Source: Bacteroides intestinalis (GTDB lineage: Bacteria; Bacteroidota; Bacteroidia; Bacteroidales; Bacteroidaceae). Taken from it: DNA of 64,000 nucleotides. Both the position numbers and the translations under genes were made by a program. The notes beneath the pieces are model-generated. The model was given only the letters and a program-made list of their open reading frames with translations. It did not search any database and had not been told where the DNA came from. The stretch covers positions 1 to 64,000 of the forward strand of contig NZ_QRZF01000026.1 of the NCBI RefSeq assembly GCF_003464595.1, given 5' to 3'. Each line of letters opens with the position of its first letter. Positions within the stretch are counted from its first letter, which is position 1. Below are positions 36,173 through 46,523 of this stretch, piece after piece.

Positions 36173-38485
36173 ATGAAAAGATTAAGTATCATTTTAGAAG
36201 TATTATTCCTATGCACCTCCCTGATGGCTGCAAACAAAATCACAGGGAAAATCATCGATGAGAGTAACAATCAGAACATCGAGTATGCCAATGTCAGCCT
36301 GATGACTCAAGACTCGGCATTCATCACCGGAGCTGCCACAGACAACGACGGACACTTCTTACTGAAAGAGGTCAATAATGGAGATTATATCTTATGCATC
36401 TCATGCGTCGGATACGAGAATTCCTGCCTCTCCATCCATAACCTGCAAGCCAATCTGAATCTGGGAGAACTGCCCCTGTCACCCGATAATGTAATGTTGG
36501 AAGGCGTTACCGTCACAGCGAGCCCCATCATCAAAAAGACCGACCGGCAAATTATCCTCCCGACCGAAATGCAAACCAAAGCTGCTTCCAACGGAGTTTC
36601 CTTACTGAGAAATCTGCAACTGTCACGCATCCTGATCAATCCGATAGACAACAGCATCACGGTTCCCGGAGGAGACAATGTACAACTTAGGATTAACGGT
36701 GTAGAAGTGACTCAAGCTGAAATAATTTCCATCCGCCCGGCAGATGTGATCCGCATCGAGTATATAGACAATCCCGGCGCACGCTACGGAAATGCAGGTG
36801 CCGTATTAAACTACATTATAAAGAGAAGGGAATCGGGAGGAAGTATCTCTGCTGATCTCACCAACGGAGTATCCGATACGGGATACGGCGAACATAACCT
36901 CGCAGCCAAATACCACTTCAACAAGTCTGAACTCAGCACTACCGTATATTGGGGACAGAGAGATCTGAAGTGGACGCGCGAAAACTATGAAAGTTTCCAC
37001 TTCCCGGAGGCTTATCAAGAGAATAGAGAAGTAGGAGAACCTACTAAAGTAAAGTATGATAACCTTAACTTCAACCTCAATTACAGCTATCAGGATAATG
37101 ACAAGCAACTTCTCAACATTGCTCTCAGAAACCAATACAGTGATACCCCCAGTTCCATGTCGGACAGAATCAGTACATTGTATGAAGGAGATACCTCCTA
37201 CTCCATATCCGACCTTTCCGCCTCCAAAGTACTTATCCCCTCTTTGGATATCTATTACCAGAGAAATCTGAAAAACAAACAGACAATCTATGCGGATGTA
37301 GTGGCTTCTTATCTGGACAGCAAGAATGAACGGACTTTTATGCAGAAAGCCCTTAATAATGACAATAATGATACGGATATCTATTCGGAAACCAAAGGTG
37401 AGAAGTACTCCATCATCGGTGAAGGTATCTACGAAAAACAATTCAATACGGGTAAGTTTACCGGAGGTATCAAGCATACACAGGCCTATTTGCAAAACAG
37501 ATATTCGGGCAATATAGAAAATAGAATCACGATGAATACGACCGAAACTTACTTATTTGCCGAGTATCAATCCAAGATAAAAGCACTGAACTACACTGTA
37601 GGGATTGGAGCTATGAGAACTTATAACAGCCAGGAGCAGTATTCTTCCGAGAAGTATATAGTCAAGCCTTCTTTAAGCCTGTCGTACTCTATAAATGGGA
37701 AGTGGTTTTTCAGATACAACGGATACGTGTCGGGCTATGCTCCTTCCCTGTCCGACCTGAACGACATTTCACAAGCAATGGATAAGTACCAGATACGCAA
37801 AGGAAATCCCGACTTAAAGTCTGTTACATTCTATGCCAATACACTATCTGCCAGCTGGCAAAGCAAGTATGTATCTGTCGATTTGTTTGGAAGATACAGT
37901 TATGACAGTAAGCCGATTATGGAAAACACCTACTACGAAGACGGGTATTTTGTCCGCACTACCGAGAATCATAAAGGTTTCCACCGGATCAATCTGGAGA
38001 CATCTATACAGATACGGCCTTACAGAGAGTATATCTCTATCAAGCTTACTCCGTTCCTGAACCGCTATATCAGTTACGGCAATACCTACACGCATACACA
38101 CACCAATGCAGGGCTGCGAGGCAGCTTGATGGCAATGTACAAGAACTGGGTACTGATGGCAGAAATGAATACCAGCAACCACACTCTGTGGGGTGAAACG
38201 CTGACTAAAGAGGAGAAACTGCACACCATCATGGCAGGATATAATACAGAGAAATGGAGCCTGTCTGTCGGGGTGCTGAACCCGTTCACCAAGAAGTATG
38301 AACAGGAAATAGAGAACCTCTCAAAATCGGCTCCCTATCGCCAGTTAGCATATTCCAAGAACTTAAGGCTTCTGTTCATGGTAAACGTATCCTTCAACCT
38401 GGACTTCGGAAAGAAGCGCAACAGTCAAGGCAGAAGAATCAATAATAAGGATACTGATACAGGTATTTTGTCCGGAAACAAATAA
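36173..38485 (+). CDS. TonB-dependent-receptor-like outer-membrane beta-barrel protein
   Basis: The 770-residue protein has a signal peptide and a carboxypeptidase-regulatory-like domain (KITGKIIDESNNQNIEYANV). A plug-like part follows (LRINGVEVTQAEIISIRPAD, then RYGNAGAVLNYIIKRR), then a long barrel of the OMP_b-brl_3 type. It is not a SusC: there is no SusD partner, and the length (770 against about 1,000) and plug sequence differ. Ligand unknown. Divergent from the TPR/HTH regulator, with which it may form a sensory-uptake pair. Confidence 0.8.
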   Translation: MKRLSIILEVLFLCTSLMAANKITGKIIDESNNQNIEYANVSLMTQDSAFITGAATDNDGHFLLKEVNNGDYILCISCVGYENSCLSIHNLQANLNLGELPLSPDNVMLEGVTVTASPIIKKTDRQIILPTEMQTKAASNGVSLLRNLQLSRILINPIDNSITVPGGDNVQLRINGVEVTQAEIISIRPADVIRIEYIDNPGARYGNAGAVLNYIIKRRESGGSISADLTNGVSDTGYGEHNLAAKYHFNKSELSTTVYWGQRDLKWTRENYESFHFPEAYQENREVGEPTKVKYDNLNFNLNYSYQDNDKQLLNIALRNQYSDTPSSMSDRISTLYEGDTSYSISDLSASKVLIPSLDIYYQRNLKNKQTIYADVVASYLDSKNERTFMQKALNNDNNDTDIYSETKGEKYSIIGEGIYEKQFNTGKFTGGIKHTQAYLQNRYSGNIENRITMNTTETYLFAEYQSKIKALNYTVGIGAMRTYNSQEQYSSEKYIVKPSLSLSYSINGKWFFRYNGYVSGYAPSLSDLNDISQAMDKYQIRKGNPDLKSVTFYANTLSASWQSKYVSVDLFGRYSYDSKPIMENTYYEDGYFVRTTENHKGFHRINLETSIQIRPYREYISIKLTPFLNRYISYGNTYTHTHTNAGLRGSLMAMYKNWVLMAEMNTSNHTLWGETLTKEEKLHTIMAGYNTEKWSLSVGVLNPFTKKYEQEIENLSKSAPYRQLAYSKNLRLLFMVNVSFNLDFGKKRNSQGRRINNKDTDTGILSGNK

Positions 38486-38518
38486 TTGTCTCCCTCAGGA
38501 AATGCGGGAACCTGCCCA

Positions 38519-40654
38519 CTAATTGATAATATTCAATTCTTTAATCAGGTTCCCAGCTTTCCCGTATTTCTCAATCATAAATAAAATATAGCGCACATCC
38601 ACTCCAATGGTACGCTGCATCTTCGGTTCATAAAGAATATCACTGCCCATAGCCTCCCAGTTTCCATCGAAAGCTAATCCCAGCAATTCACCTTTCGAAT
38701 TGAACATCGCACTGCCGCTATTGCCACCGGTAATATCATTATTAGAGATAAAGCAAACCTTCATTTCGCCCTTTTCATCGGCATATCTTCCAAAATTACG
38801 GGAAGAAAGCAGAGATACCAACTCCGGCTGTACTGCAAAATCCACATCTCCCACATGGGCTTTCACCTTCTCCAGTACACCTTTTGTCGTTGTATAATAA
38901 TCATATTCCGCTCCGTCAAACGGAGTATAGCCGCATACCGTCCCAAAGCTCAATCGCATGGTGGAATTAGCATCCGGATAGAAATTACGAGATGCATACA
39001 TCCTACGGATAGCCCCATTCAACAGGCGTTCTCCACGAATGATTTCCGTAGTAGGCGCCTGCGTCTGCATATTCATATCGAACAACATTGTCAGCATATC
39101 AATGCCCAGTGAAATAGCCGGATCATCGAAAATCTGATAGGTAGTATCCCGTTCGAGAAAGCGCTTCAATCCACGGGGAGTAGTCAGCTCAGAACTTGCA
39201 TAAAGACTATCTACGAAAGCTTTCTCATCCCCATCATATTTCTGTGCGATAGTATGGTAGATTTCCGGCAAGAAGGTGGTATCCACTTTTGAGCGATACT
39301 CCTTCAGCAGTACCGTAAATACTTCCTTGTCTATATCCAGATCCAAATTAGAGTATTGTTCAACGATATCCTTCAAGGCAGCAATAACAGTTTTCTGTTC
39401 CCCTTCAAAGTCAAAGTTCAGAATCTTCAGGGCAAGCTGCACGAGCTCCGGTCCATACAGGAAAGACTCAATAAAGTAAGCCTGCGCACGGTTTATCTCC
39501 CGGCGGTTCTTGTAGTTCAGTTCCAAATCCGTAAACAGTTGAAGAAGCTTCTCACGTTCTTCCGGATTCTGCTGTATCCACCGACGGATTTCTTGCTCCA
39601 TTTCACGCTTCTTATCTAAGATTCCCAACTTACGGATAGCACGGTTGACGCCGATACTGTTCTTCCAATAGTTGGAGCTTTCATCATACTTGGAAGCATA
39701 CTTAATACGTATGCTGTCTTTACTGTCCATTTCACGCTTCCAGATGGCTTGCTTCACACCACGAATATCAATCTGAGCCTGATTGGAGTTATTCATCATT
39801 TCCTCGATGCCGAATGAAGAAAGGTAACGTTCCGTACTTCCCGGATAACCTATCGTCATACAGAAAGAGCCCTCCTTATAGCCATCCAGTGAAATCGGAG
39901 CTACATATTCAGGATGATACGGGACATTATCAGGGGAGTAATCGGCAGGCCGATTCTTGCGATCTGCATAAATACGAAATACACAAAAATCTCCTGTATG
40001 CCGGGGCCACACCCAGTTGTCCGTATCCCAGCCGAACTTACCGACAGAGGAAGGAGGTGCAAACACCAGCCGCACATCGTTGAAATCGCGGTAAACGGAA
40101 AGCCAGAATTCATTGCCTCCATAATAAGCATCTACCACGCCAAGCAAAGTGGAGTCTTTCAGGGATACCTCACCACCTATTACCATCATCATAGAGTCTA
40201 CCGCACTGGAACGTTCCATCTCGTTCATCGAAGGCTTAACAACTCCCAGCACACGCTTGGTCACATCTTCTGTACGAAGCAGGAAGCGAACGTAAAGCTC
40301 CGGATTAGGCAATTCCTCTGCACGGCTACGGGCTACGAAACCATCTTTCAGGTAATCATGTTCCACTGATGAATGTTGCTGCACACTGCTGAAGCCGCAG
40401 TGATGATTGGTAAACACCAACCCGTCTTCCGACACTACCACACCGGAACAAAATCCTCCGAAGCTGACTACTGCATCTTTCAATGAGGGTTTCTTCGGAT
40501 TATATAGTTTATCGGCAGGCATTTGCAGGCCGAGTTCTTTCATCGTTTTACGGGTCTGTTTATTCAGGTTTCCCAGCATCCACATACCTTCGTCCGCCTG
40601 TCCCGTCAACGTGAAGAGGCTGCAAGCAGCAATCAGTATATACTTTAGCTTCAT
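38519..40654 (-). CDS. S46 family serine dipeptidyl peptidase (DPP7-like)
   Basis: The 711-residue exported protease has the S46 triad: His85 in FTNHHCG, Asp222 in WPRHTGDF, and Ser646 in TGGNSGSAMFN. Just after the serine, LAFDGNWEAM has Gly664 where DPP11-type enzymes carry Arg, so it should prefer hydrophobic rather than acidic P1 residues. It would release dipeptides from peptides in the periplasm. ATG 40654 gives a clean signal peptide. It follows the DUF389 gene by 16 bases in a leftward string starting at the ATPase gene. Confidence 0.88.
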   Translation of the reverse strand: MKLKYILIAACSLFTLTGQADEGMWMLGNLNKQTRKTMKELGLQMPADKLYNPKKPSLKDAVVSFGGFCSGVVVSEDGLVFTNHHCGFSSVQQHSSVEHDYLKDGFVARSRAEELPNPELYVRFLLRTEDVTKRVLGVVKPSMNEMERSSAVDSMMMVIGGEVSLKDSTLLGVVDAYYGGNEFWLSVYRDFNDVRLVFAPPSSVGKFGWDTDNWVWPRHTGDFCVFRIYADRKNRPADYSPDNVPYHPEYVAPISLDGYKEGSFCMTIGYPGSTERYLSSFGIEEMMNNSNQAQIDIRGVKQAIWKREMDSKDSIRIKYASKYDESSNYWKNSIGVNRAIRKLGILDKKREMEQEIRRWIQQNPEEREKLLQLFTDLELNYKNRREINRAQAYFIESFLYGPELVQLALKILNFDFEGEQKTVIAALKDIVEQYSNLDLDIDKEVFTVLLKEYRSKVDTTFLPEIYHTIAQKYDGDEKAFVDSLYASSELTTPRGLKRFLERDTTYQIFDDPAISLGIDMLTMLFDMNMQTQAPTTEIIRGERLLNGAIRRMYASRNFYPDANSTMRLSFGTVCGYTPFDGAEYDYYTTTKGVLEKVKAHVGDVDFAVQPELVSLLSSRNFGRYADEKGEMKVCFISNNDITGGNSGSAMFNSKGELLGLAFDGNWEAMGSDILYEPKMQRTIGVDVRYILFMIEKYGKAGNLIKELNIIN

Positions 40655-40670
40655 TCTATTTCGTATTAAA

Positions 40671-42044
40671 TTATTCTGCAATCAGTCTTAGTTGTTTCGC
40701 TCCCGTACGTGCTTTCAGCCATTCGGTGATTTTCTGTTTCTCGTGGGCGTCGGGATGCTTGCCAAACTTCAGTACGGCAAGTGTAATGGTATCTGTTCGT
40801 ACCGAATCAACCGTCAGTTCTATGGCATGAGAGATAGAAACTGTTTTCACTGATGGATAAAGTACTTTTAGTTCCGGAACAATCTTTTTGCCCAATTCAT
40901 CGAAAGACTTATATCTTGCCAGGCTCTGTTCCAGCACCGTAATCTTCTTTGTTTGTTCCACCAGTCGTTCTTCACTGTTCTTATAGAAGTCTTCCATCAC
41001 CATAGCCCGGATAGAAGAAATATCCACAGCTTCATTATTCATTCCCTGAAGAACAATCAGCTTTGTTTCACCTAACTTATAATCCTTCATCTTGCTACGG
41101 GCAATGGCAATCGAAGCCTCGGGAACTTCTTGTCCGATCAGTACCACGCGTATCTCATTATCCTTGCTGCCATGATAATGGATTTTCTTATCCAATACCT
41201 GTGTATTCTCAAAAGAAAGCTGTTCGGCAACAAACCGGTTGGCAGCACTCTCATAAAAAGTACTCTGAATAATGCCTACCGTCAAGTAAACAGCCGGACA
41301 CATAGTCAGCACAGCAATGAGTATAATGTATTGGCGTACTTTCTTCTCCCGCTTCTTATCCACAAACTCTTTACGCTGGAAGTGCATCACACGCACCCCG
41401 GCAAACGTAGCAAGACTGATAAATACCGAATTAATGAAGTAGAGATAAAATGCTCCGAGGAAATAAACCAAGTTACCCGTTGCCAACCCGTAACCTGCCG
41501 TACAGAGTGGAGGCATCAAAGCCGTAGCAATGGCAACACCGGGAATTACGTTTCCTTTCTCCTTGGTAGATAGGGCAACCACACCGGCAAGACCACCCAT
41601 CAATGCGATGAATACGTCATAAATCGTAGGTGAAGTACGTGCCAGAAGCTCCGACTGTCCTTCGGCAACAGGGCTTACAAGAAAGAAGATAGTAGCTGTA
41701 GTTACACTGAACAGAGTGGTTATCAGAAAGCTCTTCAGTGAACGTTTCATCAATTCAAAGTCATTCAGACCGACAGAAAGTCCCACCCCCATGATAGGTC
41801 CCATCAGTGGAGAAATCAACATGGCACCGATGATTACGGCCGTGGAATTGACATTCAGTCCCAATGATGCCATAAAAATGGCAAAGATCAAAATCCACAG
41901 GTTAGCCCCTTTAAACTCTACTCCTTTGCGGATGGAGTCTACTGTTTCCAGCTCATTGTCCTTGTCTTTCCTCAGATCAAGATACTCGCTCAGGAACTTT
42001 TTAACGGCAAAGACATTTCGGTTTTGTTCAGGTGTTTCCATCAT
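40671..42044 (-). CDS. DUF389 (TIGR00341-type) membrane protein
   Basis: The 457-residue protein has five to six membrane helices. The conserved block is NSTAVIIGAMLISPLMGPIM, with VIPGVAIATALMPPLCTAGY further on. The C-terminal half is soluble. The DUF389 family has no established biochemical role. Leftward operon with the flippase (51-base gap, containing TTTACAATTTG repeats at 42049-42081) and the S46 peptidase. Confidence 0.8.
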   Translation of the reverse strand: MMETPEQNRNVFAVKKFLSEYLDLRKDKDNELETVDSIRKGVEFKGANLWILIFAIFMASLGLNVNSTAVIIGAMLISPLMGPIMGVGLSVGLNDFELMKRSLKSFLITTLFSVTTATIFFLVSPVAEGQSELLARTSPTIYDVFIALMGGLAGVVALSTKEKGNVIPGVAIATALMPPLCTAGYGLATGNLVYFLGAFYLYFINSVFISLATFAGVRVMHFQRKEFVDKKREKKVRQYIILIAVLTMCPAVYLTVGIIQSTFYESAANRFVAEQLSFENTQVLDKKIHYHGSKDNEIRVVLIGQEVPEASIAIARSKMKDYKLGETKLIVLQGMNNEAVDISSIRAMVMEDFYKNSEERLVEQTKKITVLEQSLARYKSFDELGKKIVPELKVLYPSVKTVSISHAIELTVDSVRTDTITLAVLKFGKHPDAHEKQKITEWLKARTGAKQLRLIAE

Positions 42045-42048
42045 ATCA

Positions 42049-42081
42049 TTTACAATTTGACGATTTACAATTTACAATTTG
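42049..42081. repeat. TTTACAATTT short repeats
   Basis: Three copies of TTTACAATTT (42049-42058, 42064-42073, 42071-42080) in the gap between the flippase and DUF389 genes. Confidence 0.5.
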
Positions 42082-42095
42082 CCATGCGGACTATT

Positions 42096-43541
42096 CTAAT
42101 GTCTTATGATACGGTTCAGAATTGGTATTTGATTCAGCGGCAAATCACGCTTCACAATGTAAGCGATAAACAGTATCAGCAGAACTGTACGGTATGCCAT
42201 ACGCAGGTAGATATTGTCTATCGGCACATATTCGGCAGCGAGATAAAGCACAGCAGCAAGAAGCACATACATACCGATTGCTTTCAAATCATACTGTATC
42301 GGATATTTCTTCTGACCCACAAAGTAAGAAAGCAACATAGCAACGCCATATCCTGTAAATCCAGCCCAAGCACAAGCAATATAGCCATACTTCGGAATCA
42401 GGAAGACATTCATCAATATCAGGATAGTGCAGCCTGTCAATGAGAAGTAAGCTCCCCAACGGGTTTCATCAATCAGCTTGTACCAGAAAGACAGGTTGAA
42501 ATAAATGCCCATAAAGATTTCCGCCGCCATAACGATAGGTACTACCCGTAATCCGTCCCAATAATCACGCCCGATGATATGGCGCAGAATGTCCAGATAG
42601 AACATTACTGCCAGAAAGGCGAGTAAAGTAAAGATGATAAAGAACTTCATAGCCTGGGCATACATCTCACGGCTATCTTTCTCCTTGCTCTTACCAAATA
42701 CAAAAGGTTCATAAGCAAAGCGGAATGCCTGAGTAAACATGGCCATAATCATGGCAATCTTACTGGCAGCTCCGTAAATGCCGAGTTGTATGGTAGCCTC
42801 AGCCTCATCAGGATAAACAAAGGGAAAAATAATCTTATCGGCCACCTGATTCAAGATACCTGCCACACCCAGTATCACCAATGGCAAAGAGTAACGAAGC
42901 ATCCGTTTCAGTAACTCTCTATCCAATACATAGGTAAATCCCCTCAGTTCCGGTATCATGCACAACATGACAACAGAAGTACATATCAGATTGAAGAGGA
43001 AAGCATAACCTACATCATTCCCTTTCAGAACGACGTAATAGAAAAGATTGAGAGCAATATTGAGGAAGATAAACAACAACTTCAGTGCAGCAAACTTAAT
43101 GGGGCGTTTCTTATAACGCAAATAAGCGAACGGAATACTTTGAATAGCATCCATTGCCACCACAATCATCATCATACCTATATACCAGGGGTGCTCTCCG
43201 TATTCCAACCATCCGGCAATAGGTTCCAAAAACAATAATCCCAAAGCTACAAATACCACTGAACCGAAACTTACGCTCAACAAGGTGGTGGAATATACCC
43301 GCATCGGATCATCTTGCCCTTTATTGGCAAAACGGAAGAACCCCGTTTCCATACCACACGTCAGCAATACCAGCATCAATGCCACCCAGGCATATATATT
43401 CGTAACCACACCATAACCACCCGATGATGCAGGTAAAGCTATCGTATATACAGGCACTAACAGATAATTGAGAAAACGTCCTACAATACTGCTCACCCCG
43501 TAAATAGCTGTTTCTTTTGCTAAGCTTTTTAATCCCGCCAT
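42096..43541 (-). CDS. polysaccharide flippase (Wzx/MATE-type)
   Basis: The 481-residue protein has about 12-14 membrane helices and begins LAKETAIYGVSSIVGRFLNY, typical of polysaccharide biosynthesis flippases. MLRYSLPLVILGVAGILNQV and MIMAMFTQAFRFAYEPFVF are the repeated family segments. It would move lipid-linked glycan units across the inner membrane. No glycosyltransferases are adjacent, so its target is unknown. It follows ruvB by 70 bases. Confidence 0.85.
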   Translation of the reverse strand: MAGLKSLAKETAIYGVSSIVGRFLNYLLVPVYTIALPASSGGYGVVTNIYAWVALMLVLLTCGMETGFFRFANKGQDDPMRVYSTTLLSVSFGSVVFVALGLLFLEPIAGWLEYGEHPWYIGMMMIVVAMDAIQSIPFAYLRYKKRPIKFAALKLLFIFLNIALNLFYYVVLKGNDVGYAFLFNLICTSVVMLCMIPELRGFTYVLDRELLKRMLRYSLPLVILGVAGILNQVADKIIFPFVYPDEAEATIQLGIYGAASKIAMIMAMFTQAFRFAYEPFVFGKSKEKDSREMYAQAMKFFIIFTLLAFLAVMFYLDILRHIIGRDYWDGLRVVPIVMAAEIFMGIYFNLSFWYKLIDETRWGAYFSLTGCTILILMNVFLIPKYGYIACAWAGFTGYGVAMLLSYFVGQKKYPIQYDLKAIGMYVLLAAVLYLAAEYVPIDNIYLRMAYRTVLLILFIAYIVKRDLPLNQIPILNRIIRH

Positions 43542-43611
43542 GTTTTCTTAATTAATGAACAGAACTATCTATATTCCCAATCCGGGAAGAAAATAGAGAT
43601 AGTATTTGTTC

Positions 43612-44643
43612 TCAGTCGTTAAATAAGGTACGCTGACTATTGTAAAGACTACGTCCTAAATGCTTATAAGCCAGTTCAGTTACTTCACGTCCACGGGGGG
43701 TACGTTTTAAGAACCCCTCTTTAATCAGGAACGGTTCATACACCTCCTCTAAAGTACCGGCATCTTCACCCAATGCCGTAGCAATGGTAGTAAGCCCTAC
43801 CGGACCACCTTTGAACTTATCGATAATGGTACAAAGTATCTTATTGTCGATTTCATCGAGCCCATACTTATCGATATTCAGTGCTTCCAAAGCAAAGTTG
43901 GCAATCTCCGTATCAATGCTCCCCGACCCTTTCACTTGTGCAAAATCCCGCACGCGGCGCAGCAATGCATTCGCAATACGCGGCGTTCCACGACTACGGG
44001 AAGCTATCTCAGACGCTGCTCTTGTAGAGCAAGGTACATTCAATATTCCTGCCGAACGGCGAATAATTCCACTCAACACGTCATCATCGTAATATTCCAA
44101 ATGCAGATTAATACCAAAACGGGCACGCAAAGGCGCAGTCAGCAAACCGCTACGGGTAGTAGCCCCCACCATCGTAAACGGATTCAGATCAATCTGAATA
44201 CTCCGTGCAGACGGGCCTTTATCTATCATAATATCAATGCGGTAATCCTCCATTGCGGAGTACAGATACTCCTCCACCACCGGAGAAAGGCGGTGAATTT
44301 CATCGATAAACAGCACATCATTCGGTTCCAGACTGGTAAGCACCCCCGCCAAATCGCCCGGCTTATCAAGCACCGGACCGGAAGTTACCTTAAAGCCCAC
44401 TCCCAGCTCATTCGCAATAATATTGGAAAGTGTCGTTTTACCCAATCCCGGAGGTCCATGCAGCAATACATGATCCAGCGCTTCGCCACGCAGACGAGCT
44501 GCTTTAACGAAGATACGCAGATTATCCACCACCTTATCCTGTCCGCTGAAGTCTTCAAAGGACAACGGACGAAGTGCGTTTTCAAAATCGCGTTCCCTAC
44601 TGGTCAATTGATTATCACGTATATCAAAATCTTCTCGTTCCAT
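43612..44643 (-). CDS. ruvB: Holliday junction branch-migration ATPase RuvB
   Basis: The 343-residue AAA+ protein has Walker [10 protein letters not shown], Walker [10 protein letters not shown], sensor GATTRSGLL and a C-terminal winged helix ([18 protein letters not shown]). With RuvA and RuvC it drives Holliday junction migration in recombination. Its ATG comes three bases after the stop of the DUF3226 gene, so it is transcribed with the upstream ATPase-TOPRIM pair, which is unusual. Confidence 0.97.
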   Translation of the reverse strand: MEREDFDIRDNQLTSRERDFENALRPLSFEDFSGQDKVVDNLRIFVKAARLRGEALDHVLLHGPPGLGKTTLSNIIANELGVGFKVTSGPVLDKPGDLAGVLTSLEPNDVLFIDEIHRLSPVVEEYLYSAMEDYRIDIMIDKGPSARSIQIDLNPFTMVGATTRSGLLTAPLRARFGINLHLEYYDDDVLSGIIRRSAGILNVPCSTRAASEIASRSRGTPRIANALLRRVRDFAQVKGSGSIDTEIANFALEALNIDKYGLDEIDNKILCTIIDKFKGGPVGLTTIATALGEDAGTLEEVYEPFLIKEGFLKRTPRGREVTELAYKHLGRSLYNSQRTLFND

Positions 44644-44646
44644 TCA

Positions 44647-45288
44647 TTAATTATACAACTTGTTCAACCAATTAATAAATACCTTCGCTTGTTCGGCATC
44701 CGGATTCAATACATGAGCGGCAATAGCCTGCCCCATGGGTCTGCCTGGCTCATCCTGCCATGCCAGAAATGTATGTACTTTAGCTTTTGAGCGATGTACT
44801 TCTTTATACTGTTGAATGCCTCCAGCTTCCAGTTCAATTAATACAGATTCCGCCTTTTGCATTAAAGCATTTTCTGGGGAAACTAACTTCAGAGCAAAGT
44901 CTTCCAGCATTCCCTCCAGATTGTTATTGGGCATAATCCATATGCCAACCACTGCATCGCATCTTTCCAGCGGATGTATAATCAATCCATCAGCAGACAA
45001 TCCAAGCTTTTCGCAATTATATTTGCCACTCTTTATAAGAATATCAATTAATTGCATCCAACGCCCCTTTATATCAGTATCTGCATCTACCACAATCCCG
45101 ATACGCTGATAAACTGCCGGATTGGTTAGTGCTATTTTAAATCGTCTGGTAACGCTCTCATCACTTCCGCAAGCTTCTATATTAAAGTTCTCCGTCACCT
45201 TGTGATGTGCACATAACGAAGTTATCACATGTAAATCATTTACTCCTTCAACAAACAATTTATAGGGGAAAGTTATCTTATTACTCAT
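44647..45288 (-). CDS. DUF3226 TOPRIM-like protein
   Basis: The 213-residue protein has a TOPRIM pattern: LFVEGVNDLHVI with Glu14, and IGIVVDADTDIKGRW with Asp68, Asp70 and Asp72. It ends in a region with GRPMGQAIAAHVLN. DUF3226 is the family name that fits. TOPRIM proteins are nucleases, primases or topoisomerase parts. It starts two bases after the AAA ATPase stop and ends three bases before ruvB. An ATPase with a TOPRIM partner recalls OLD, Gabija and PARIS defence systems, but the TOPRIM family differs. The defence role is inference. Confidence 0.8.
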   Translation of the reverse strand: MSNKITFPYKLFVEGVNDLHVITSLCAHHKVTENFNIEACGSDESVTRRFKIALTNPAVYQRIGIVVDADTDIKGRWMQLIDILIKSGKYNCEKLGLSADGLIIHPLERCDAVVGIWIMPNNNLEGMLEDFALKLVSPENALMQKAESVLIELEAGGIQQYKEVHRSKAKVHTFLAWQDEPGRPMGQAIAAHVLNPDAEQAKVFINWLNKLYN

Positions 45289-45290
45289 AT

Positions 45291-46391
45291 TTACCGTATT
45301 TCAACATTACTTTGTGCTATAAACCGCATATCCTCTTCGTTGTTATAGCTCACAGCAACGATATTGCCTTCTCTATCATCCAAGCGAATAATCAGTCCTT
45401 GTTTTTTTTCATTGGCTACCACAAAGCTATTTATGCAATCACGACTATGAGAAGTCACAAAGACTTGCACATTCAGTTTTTCAGAAAGCATGAAAATAAT
45501 CTCCCACAATTTAGTCTGCACTGTATAGTGAAGTCCTGTTTCAAACTCATCCAGCAAAAAGACTCCACCTTTGCAGTTAACCAAAGCAAGGATAATGCTC
45601 AATATTCGGTTGATGCCATCCCCCATAGAACTTAAGCGAAAGCGCTGACCAGTATTTTTCAAAGTCACAAAAGGTACCCTCACATTAGAGTACTCATTTT
45701 CATTCAGAAAATTGAGTCTGTCAATCTGTGGCTCTATAATTTGTAAGGCCTCCACAACATACTTTTCCTTATCTGACAATGAAATTTTATCGAAAAGTAT
45801 CACATTCCTTTTTCGTTGAAAATCCTGCACCATGATATATTCAAAGGGCATTTTATCTTTCACGTTACTTAAAGTTCTACGCTGAAAGAATGGGATAAGT
45901 GCTTTAGGAGCAGAGGAAGAAGTAAGTTCCAATCCATCTCCCAGATATTGCAGTGAAGAAAATTCAGAAATACTATCAGAATCATTGTATGATACATACT
46001 CTTGTATTTCAAACCCATCTTTATTCCTTATAGTCCTTTCAGCAACATGCACTAACCGGATATTCAACAAATCATCTTCTTCACCTATTAAAATAGCAGC
46101 AGAGTTATGGAAATCTTTTTTATGACCGCTAAATAGAGAACTATAATGCTCCAGCAGTATTTTATTGGCATCAGTTTCACTTTTTGTGAAATCTACATTC
46201 ACCATTTCTCCCCTAATATCCAGAACTGTTTTCAGCCATTCATCGCTTCCATTCGATATATAGATAGAAATAGCTTCCAGCAATGTAGACTTACCTACAT
46301 TGTTGCGTCCCACTATCAGATTAACCGGAGCGAGCAACTTAAGCGACAACTCTTTCAGGTTCTTGTAGTTCTCGATGTATAATGACTTCAT
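45291..46391 (-). CDS. AAA (SMC/RecF/OLD-like) ATPase
   Basis: The 366-residue protein has MKSLYIENYKNLKEL and Walker A GRNNVGKST (residues 28-36). A central variable region follows, then signature-like LSSMGDGINRIL, Walker B GGVFLLDEFETGLH and the His switch VFVTSHSRDC. The order is that of OLD/RecF-type ABC ATPases (AAA_21/15), lacking a fused TOPRIM; the TOPRIM is the next gene. ATG 46391 is chosen because it begins the family motif. First gene of the leftward string to ruvB. Confidence 0.85.
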   Translation of the reverse strand: MKSLYIENYKNLKELSLKLLAPVNLIVGRNNVGKSTLLEAISIYISNGSDEWLKTVLDIRGEMVNVDFTKSETDANKILLEHYSSLFSGHKKDFHNSAAILIGEEDDLLNIRLVHVAERTIRNKDGFEIQEYVSYNDSDSISEFSSLQYLGDGLELTSSSAPKALIPFFQRRTLSNVKDKMPFEYIMVQDFQRKRNVILFDKISLSDKEKYVVEALQIIEPQIDRLNFLNENEYSNVRVPFVTLKNTGQRFRLSSMGDGINRILSIILALVNCKGGVFLLDEFETGLHYTVQTKLWEIIFMLSEKLNVQVFVTSHSRDCINSFVVANEKKQGLIIRLDDREGNIVAVSYNNEEDMRFIAQSNVEIR

Positions 46392-46493
46392 ACCGCAATC
46401 TTTTGTTTTCTGCAAAATAACTAATTTATTTTGAGATTATCCCTATAAGTTAACTCTTTTCACAAACAGCCTCACCGTATCAATGCAAAAAGT

Positions 46494-46523
46494 ACCGCAT
46501 GAGAAAAAACTTCCGCATGCGGT
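46494..46523. repeat. inverted repeat upstream of the ATPase gene
   Basis: ACCGCATG (46494-46501) and CATGCGGT (46516-46523), 14-base loop. A second dyad, GAATGTTG / CAACGTTC, is at 46570-46589. Either could be an operator of the ATPase-TOPRIM genes. Confidence 0.45.

Noticed and set aside
36173..38485. A third SusC
   Set aside because: Too short (770 residues), no SusD neighbour, and barrel and plug sequence of the other outer-membrane beta-barrel type.
38506..38554. GGGAACCTG/CAGGTTCCC as terminator between the outer-membrane protein and S46 peptidase genes
   Set aside because: The right arm lies inside the peptidase coding sequence, loop of 31 bases and no T-run; too weak to list.
43936..44790. 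284-codon plus-strand frame
   Set aside because: It is the antisense shadow of ruvB and the end of the DUF3226 gene; those minus-strand frames have clear motifs.
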